64,000 nt of DNA from Bacillota bacterium (lineage in GTDB: Bacteria; Bacillota; Clostridia; Acetivibrionales; DTU013): positions 163,268 to 227,267 of the forward strand of contig JAEZRE010000002.1 of NCBI GenBank assembly GCA_023412915.1, given 5' to 3'. The notes beneath the pieces are model-generated. The model ran no database searches. It was not told the origin of the DNA and saw nothing but the letters and a program-made list of their open reading frames with translations. This document shows positions 61,374-64,000 of this stretch, one piece after another (position 1 is the first letter of the stretch; each line of letters opens with the position of its first letter). The position numbers and the translations under genes were made by a program.

Positions 61374-62699
61374 TCATAACTTTACGTTAAGACCCTGCAA
61401 TGCGAGAATGGCATTTCCAAGTATTGGACAATTGTCTACGACTTCGAAATCAAAGCCCTCCATGATCTTTCTTTTGAGGCCGATAAAAGCTTCGCCGACC
61501 ATCCCTCCGGTAAGCTTGACATTCCTGTTCAGTTCCAGGAAGGCTTCGGCAAGCCCTATTGTCTCCACGATAGGTTCGTGTATACCGAGGAGTATGGATG
61601 CCAGAAAATCTCTTCTGGAAGCCTGAAGCGTGATGCCCGAGAACGTAGCGGTCTTTGGTGTCAGGCTCTGCCGGTCCCCCGCGATATAAGGGGCAAAATG
61701 GACATTGGAGCTTTTCATGTTTTCGTCGATAATAGCCGGGAACTCGGCATTGAAGAAGGCTTTATCGTCCATGTCACGGTAGAATTCCCTGCGGAACCAG
61801 TCTATAGCAAGTCCGCTTGCCGTGATCGCGAAAATCTGCCACAAGCCGGGCGTCGCCGCCTTACGCAGGTAATACTCGTCATTGACGACAGCCTTATCCG
61901 ACAGAATCGAGACCATCTCACTGCTTCCGGAAATATCGAGGATATCTCCGGCTTTTGTATTGCCCGCGCCTACCTGGGCAGTCGCCGCATCGTTCGAGCC
62001 CAGCGCAACCGGAATGCCTTCGCGCAGTCCTGTCATACGAGCGGCACGACCGGTCAGACGGCCTGCGATCGTTCCAGCCTGCAGGATGTCGGGCAGTTTT
62101 CCCATGGGTATGCCGAACGTGTCGCATATCCTGTCGGACCAGCGGTTGCCTCCCATAGTTTCATACATGCCGGTCATCGAGGCATTGACCGGATCGGTTG
62201 CCCAGCAGTCAGTCAGCCTGTGATAAACATAGGTATTGAAATGAGCTACCTTATATGCCTCTTCGAAGAGCGAGGGTTCATTTTTCATAAGCCAGAGGAT
62301 CGAAGTCACCGAGGCCCCTCCAATGAAAGGCTGAATACCTGTGATGCTCTGGAACTCCTTTGTGCCCATCTCATCGATAATCCGCCTGGACTGTTCCTTG
62401 CTTCTCCTGTCAAGGTGCATTATGACCGGGTAAAGCGCCTCGCCTTCCCTGTTCATCAGCGTTACGGAGGGAGAAAATGTGTCGAACGAAACAAGTTCGA
62501 TTTCATCCAGATATTCCGACAGGTCTCCGATTCCGCGGCACATTGCCGAGATGGCGGTATCGGCGTCGAGTTCGACCCAGTCCTGGTTCAGAACGCGATA
62601 CTGATACTCGACCTTGAACGCTTTCACAATCCGCAGGTCCTGCTTGAGGAGAGCTATTTTCAGGGACGATGTCCCAAAATCCATCGAAAGAATGTACAT
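61374..62699 (-). CDS. FGGY family carbohydrate kinase
   Basis: The protein has 441 residues from the ATG at 62699 (AAAGGAG seven bases upstream). Motifs are MDFGTSSLKIALLKQ (phosphate 1), VIMHLDRRSKEQ, ITGIQPF, ALGSNDAATAQVGAG (catalytic Asp in SNDA) and LTGGMVGEAFI near the C-terminus. Such kinases phosphorylate pentoses, glycerol, gluconate or related sugars. Which sugar is unclear. It is the first gene of a pair with the DapA-family aldolase. Confidence 0.88.
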   Translation of the reverse strand: MYILSMDFGTSSLKIALLKQDLRIVKAFKVEYQYRVLNQDWVELDADTAISAMCRGIGDLSEYLDEIELVSFDTFSPSVTLMNREGEALYPVIMHLDRRSKEQSRRIIDEMGTKEFQSITGIQPFIGGASVTSILWLMKNEPSLFEEAYKVAHFNTYVYHRLTDCWATDPVNASMTGMYETMGGNRWSDRICDTFGIPMGKLPDILQAGTIAGRLTGRAARMTGLREGIPVALGSNDAATAQVGAGNTKAGDILDISGSSEMVSILSDKAVVNDEYYLRKAATPGLWQIFAITASGLAIDWFRREFYRDMDDKAFFNAEFPAIIDENMKSSNVHFAPYIAGDRQSLTPKTATFSGITLQASRRDFLASILLGIHEPIVETIGLAEAFLELNRNVKLTGGMVGEAFIGLKRKIMEGFDFEVVDNCPILGNAILALQGLNVKL

Positions 62700-62921
62700 C
62701 AAGAATCTCCTTTGCCTTGCAATATGCAATATTAGGTTGTCCCGCGTCGGATGCTTCATACCCGCAGGCAATATACCCCGGCCGGGCCATTAAATTTATT
62801 CTGCATTACTTTTAATAATCCTGCAATAGTTATGTTAACTTTTTTAGCTTTCATCATTGCGGTTTATGCGGACAAGCACGGCAACACTCCATATTTCCTG
62901 CCTTTTGCCGGTCTTATAATA

Positions 62922-62950
62922 TTGACAAAATTATTCGGCGGTAGTATCTT
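62922..62950 (+). promoter_or_regulatory. Promoter of the MarR/exporter operon
   Basis: TTGACA (62922-62927), 17-base spacer, TATCTT (62945-62950); start of transcription near 62957. Confidence 0.65.
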
Positions 62951-62959
62951 TAGATTAAA

Positions 62960-62977
62960 TAGTTGCGCACGCAACTA
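62960..62977. promoter_or_regulatory. MarR autoregulatory operator
   Basis: TAGTTGCG-CA-CGCAACTA is an exact inverted repeat at the predicted transcription start, 16 bases before the MarR start codon. The TTGCG...CGCAA form is typical of MarR sites upstream of multidrug exporters. Confidence 0.75.
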
Positions 62978-62992
62978 TATTGGAGGTATGCC

Positions 62993-63454
62993 ATGGGAGC
63001 GTTAATGAAATATATAAACCGTATTTCGCGCTGTTCGATACTGTTCAAAAACGGTAAACTCGAGAACGAAGGCCTCAATGCCTATCAACACGTGTATATC
63101 AGGAATATCTGCCGTGAACCCGGCATTTCCCAGGATTGCCTGGCAAAATCGATCTACGTCAATAAAAGCAGCGTAACCCGCCAGCTCGCGCTGCTCGAGC
63201 AGAACGGCTTCATTTACAGGACACCCGGCGATAAGGACAAACGGGTAATGCAGGTCTTCCCCACTCAAAAAGCCCTCGACATACTGCCCGAAGTGAAAAG
63301 ACTTTCAGCCGAATGGGAGAATTTTATCACAGCCGGCCTTACCGAGGAGGAGCGCAGTTCCTTCCTGTCGATACTTGAACGAATGATGGCAAAGGCGGCG
63401 GAAAAGGTGAACGAGGATATCTATAAGGAAGAGAAGGAAGACGACGAATGGTAA
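62993..63454 (+). CDS. MarR family transcriptional regulator
   Basis: The protein has 153 residues from the ATG at 62993 (GGAGG six bases upstream). The winged helix lies at about residues 30-100 (YIRNICREPGISQDCLAKSIYVNKSSVTRQLALLEQNGFIYR in part, then the wing DKDKRVMQVFPTQ). It should repress its own operon through the inverted repeat at its promoter and be released by a drug-like ligand. Its stop overlaps the exporter start. Confidence 0.93.
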   Translation: MGALMKYINRISRCSILFKNGKLENEGLNAYQHVYIRNICREPGISQDCLAKSIYVNKSSVTRQLALLEQNGFIYRTPGDKDKRVMQVFPTQKALDILPEVKRLSAEWENFITAGLTEEERSSFLSILERMMAKAAEKVNEDIYKEEKEDDEW

Positions 63455-64000
63455 AAATACTGACCTACGTGAAGCCTTACATACCCAGGATGGTACTTGG
63501 TCTCATTATAAAATTCACCGGAACCATAATGGACCTTCTGCTGCCATGGATCCTTTCCTATACTATTGACGAAATAGTACCGCAGAAAGACGTGACCCTC
63601 GTTTTCATATGGGGCTTGATGATGATAGTGTGCGCAATAGCCGCGCTCGTCACCAACATCGTCGCAAACAGGATGGCCTCGAGAGTGGCAAGGGACACAA
63701 CCCGGGCCATACGCCACGACCTGTTCGAAAAAATATCGTTCCTTTCCTGCAGGCAGGTTGACGAATTCACGATACCCTCGCTGGAATCGAGACTCACCTC
63801 GGATACCTACAACATACACCAGATGATCGGCATGATGCAGCGTCTTGGCGTCCGCGCCCCGATACTGCTGCTCGGCGGCATCATAATAACGCTCATGCTT
63901 GAACCGGTGCTGTCGCTGATCATGATACTGACCCTCCCGTTCATCGGGATGCTCGTCTATCTTGTGTCCAAAAAGAGCATACCGCTTTACACCTCGCTAC
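63448..64000 (+). CDS. ABC multidrug exporter, N-terminal transmembrane part (cut by window end)
   Basis: The ATG at 63448 overlaps the MarR stop codon. The 184 residues seen have transmembrane helices 1-4 of a type IV exporter, with LLPWILSYTIDEIVPQ, NRMASRVARDTTRAIRHDLFEKI (coupling helix region), IPSLESRLTSDTYNI and QMIGMMQRLGVRAPILLLGG. The ATPase domain lies beyond the window. MarR-linked exporters of this kind are often heterodimeric, so a second half-transporter gene may follow. Confidence 0.88.
   Translation, partial: MVKILTYVKPYIPRMVLGLIIKFTGTIMDLLLPWILSYTIDEIVPQKDVTLVFIWGLMMIVCAIAALVTNIVANRMASRVARDTTRAIRHDLFEKISFLSCRQVDEFTIPSLESRLTSDTYNIHQMIGMMQRLGVRAPILLLGGIIITLMLEPVLSLIMILTLPFIGMLVYLVSKKSIPLYTSL

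Noticed and set aside
61374..62699. FGGY kinase as the missing GlcNAc kinase of the chito-locus
   Set aside because: GlcNAc kinases are normally ROK or BadF-type, the gene is 37 kb away, and it pairs with a DapA-family aldolase instead.
61578..62735. A 385-codon open frame on the plus strand
   Set aside because: It lies opposite the FGGY kinase gene, has no family resemblance and no ribosome site. It is a shadow of GC-biased codon use on the real strand. The same applies to long frames at 2736-3581, 39744-40592 and 24032-24709.
62751..63005. Hydrophobic plus-strand frame before the MarR gene
   Set aside because: It runs through the -35/-10 elements and the palindromic operator and has no ribosome site. 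The MarR start at 62993 is far better supported.

Overview
The window looks like a chromosome segment of an anaerobic, spore-forming, Gram-positive bacterium of the class Clostridia (a plant- or chitin-degrading lineage). The basis is the mix of families: an ABC-type germinant receptor operon, CotF-like and manganese-catalase coat-type proteins, ferredoxin-linked 2-oxoacid oxidoreductase, an S-layer-homology protein, LplB/LplC-type sugar permeases with AraC-type two-component systems, and Shine-Dalgarno sites of the AGGAGG type. No rRNA, tRNA, CRISPR array, prophage or transposase gene was seen.

Layout. 1-4300: end of a purple-acid-phosphatase-like lipoprotein, a DUF2512 membrane protein and a two-gene ABC exporter. 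4437-9986: PIG-L deacetylase, SIS-domain sugar isomerase/deaminase, GntR/UTRA repressor and divergent chitobiose phosphorylase. 10322-14943: 2-oxoacid:ferredoxin oxidoreductase, ferritin, a new 45-residue protein and an Nramp metal transporter. 14979-17200: MASE3-SpoIIE phosphatase and a GNAT enzyme. 17211-24877: GH20 hexosaminidase, sugar-binding protein, two permeases and a divergent phosphohexomutase. 25159-26242: AT-rich XRE regulator plus immunity-type protein. 26457-43000: two sugar uptake/sensing loci with YesM/YesN systems, separated by a GNAT gene and an unusual four-gene cassette ending in an SdrD_B-HExxH metalloprotease. 43154-48385: three tiny membrane proteins and a germinant receptor operon with a fourth small gene. 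48532-52162: three-subunit molybdenum hydroxylase. 52361-59550: DUF421 protein, Mn catalase with a small partner, VanZ protein, a 1240-residue SLH protein and a CotF-like protein. 59712-64000: CBO0543 protein, DapA-family aldolase, FGGY kinase, and a MarR-controlled ABC exporter cut by the window end.

The main system is a chitin-oligosaccharide utilisation locus spread over about 20 kb. An ABC importer takes up the sugar. A cytoplasmic GH20 enzyme and chitobiose phosphorylase split it. An FGTGGWR-type phosphohexomutase converts the resulting GlcNAc-1-phosphate. A PIG-L deacetylase and a SIS-domain enzyme resemble the Dac/GlmD pair of archaeal chitin catabolism. DNA signals tie the pieces together: a TTGGTAT-type operator candidate lies at the promoters of both the SIS operon and the importer operon, and a different 23-bp box (19/23 identical) precedes both chbP and the mutase.

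Other observations are a REP-like element (five clear copies), mostly placed at gene 3' ends and followed by inverted repeats; several small genes recovered by reading gaps; and a strong hairpin between a binding-protein gene and its permeases that would set their expression ratio. All functional calls are from sequence reading alone.
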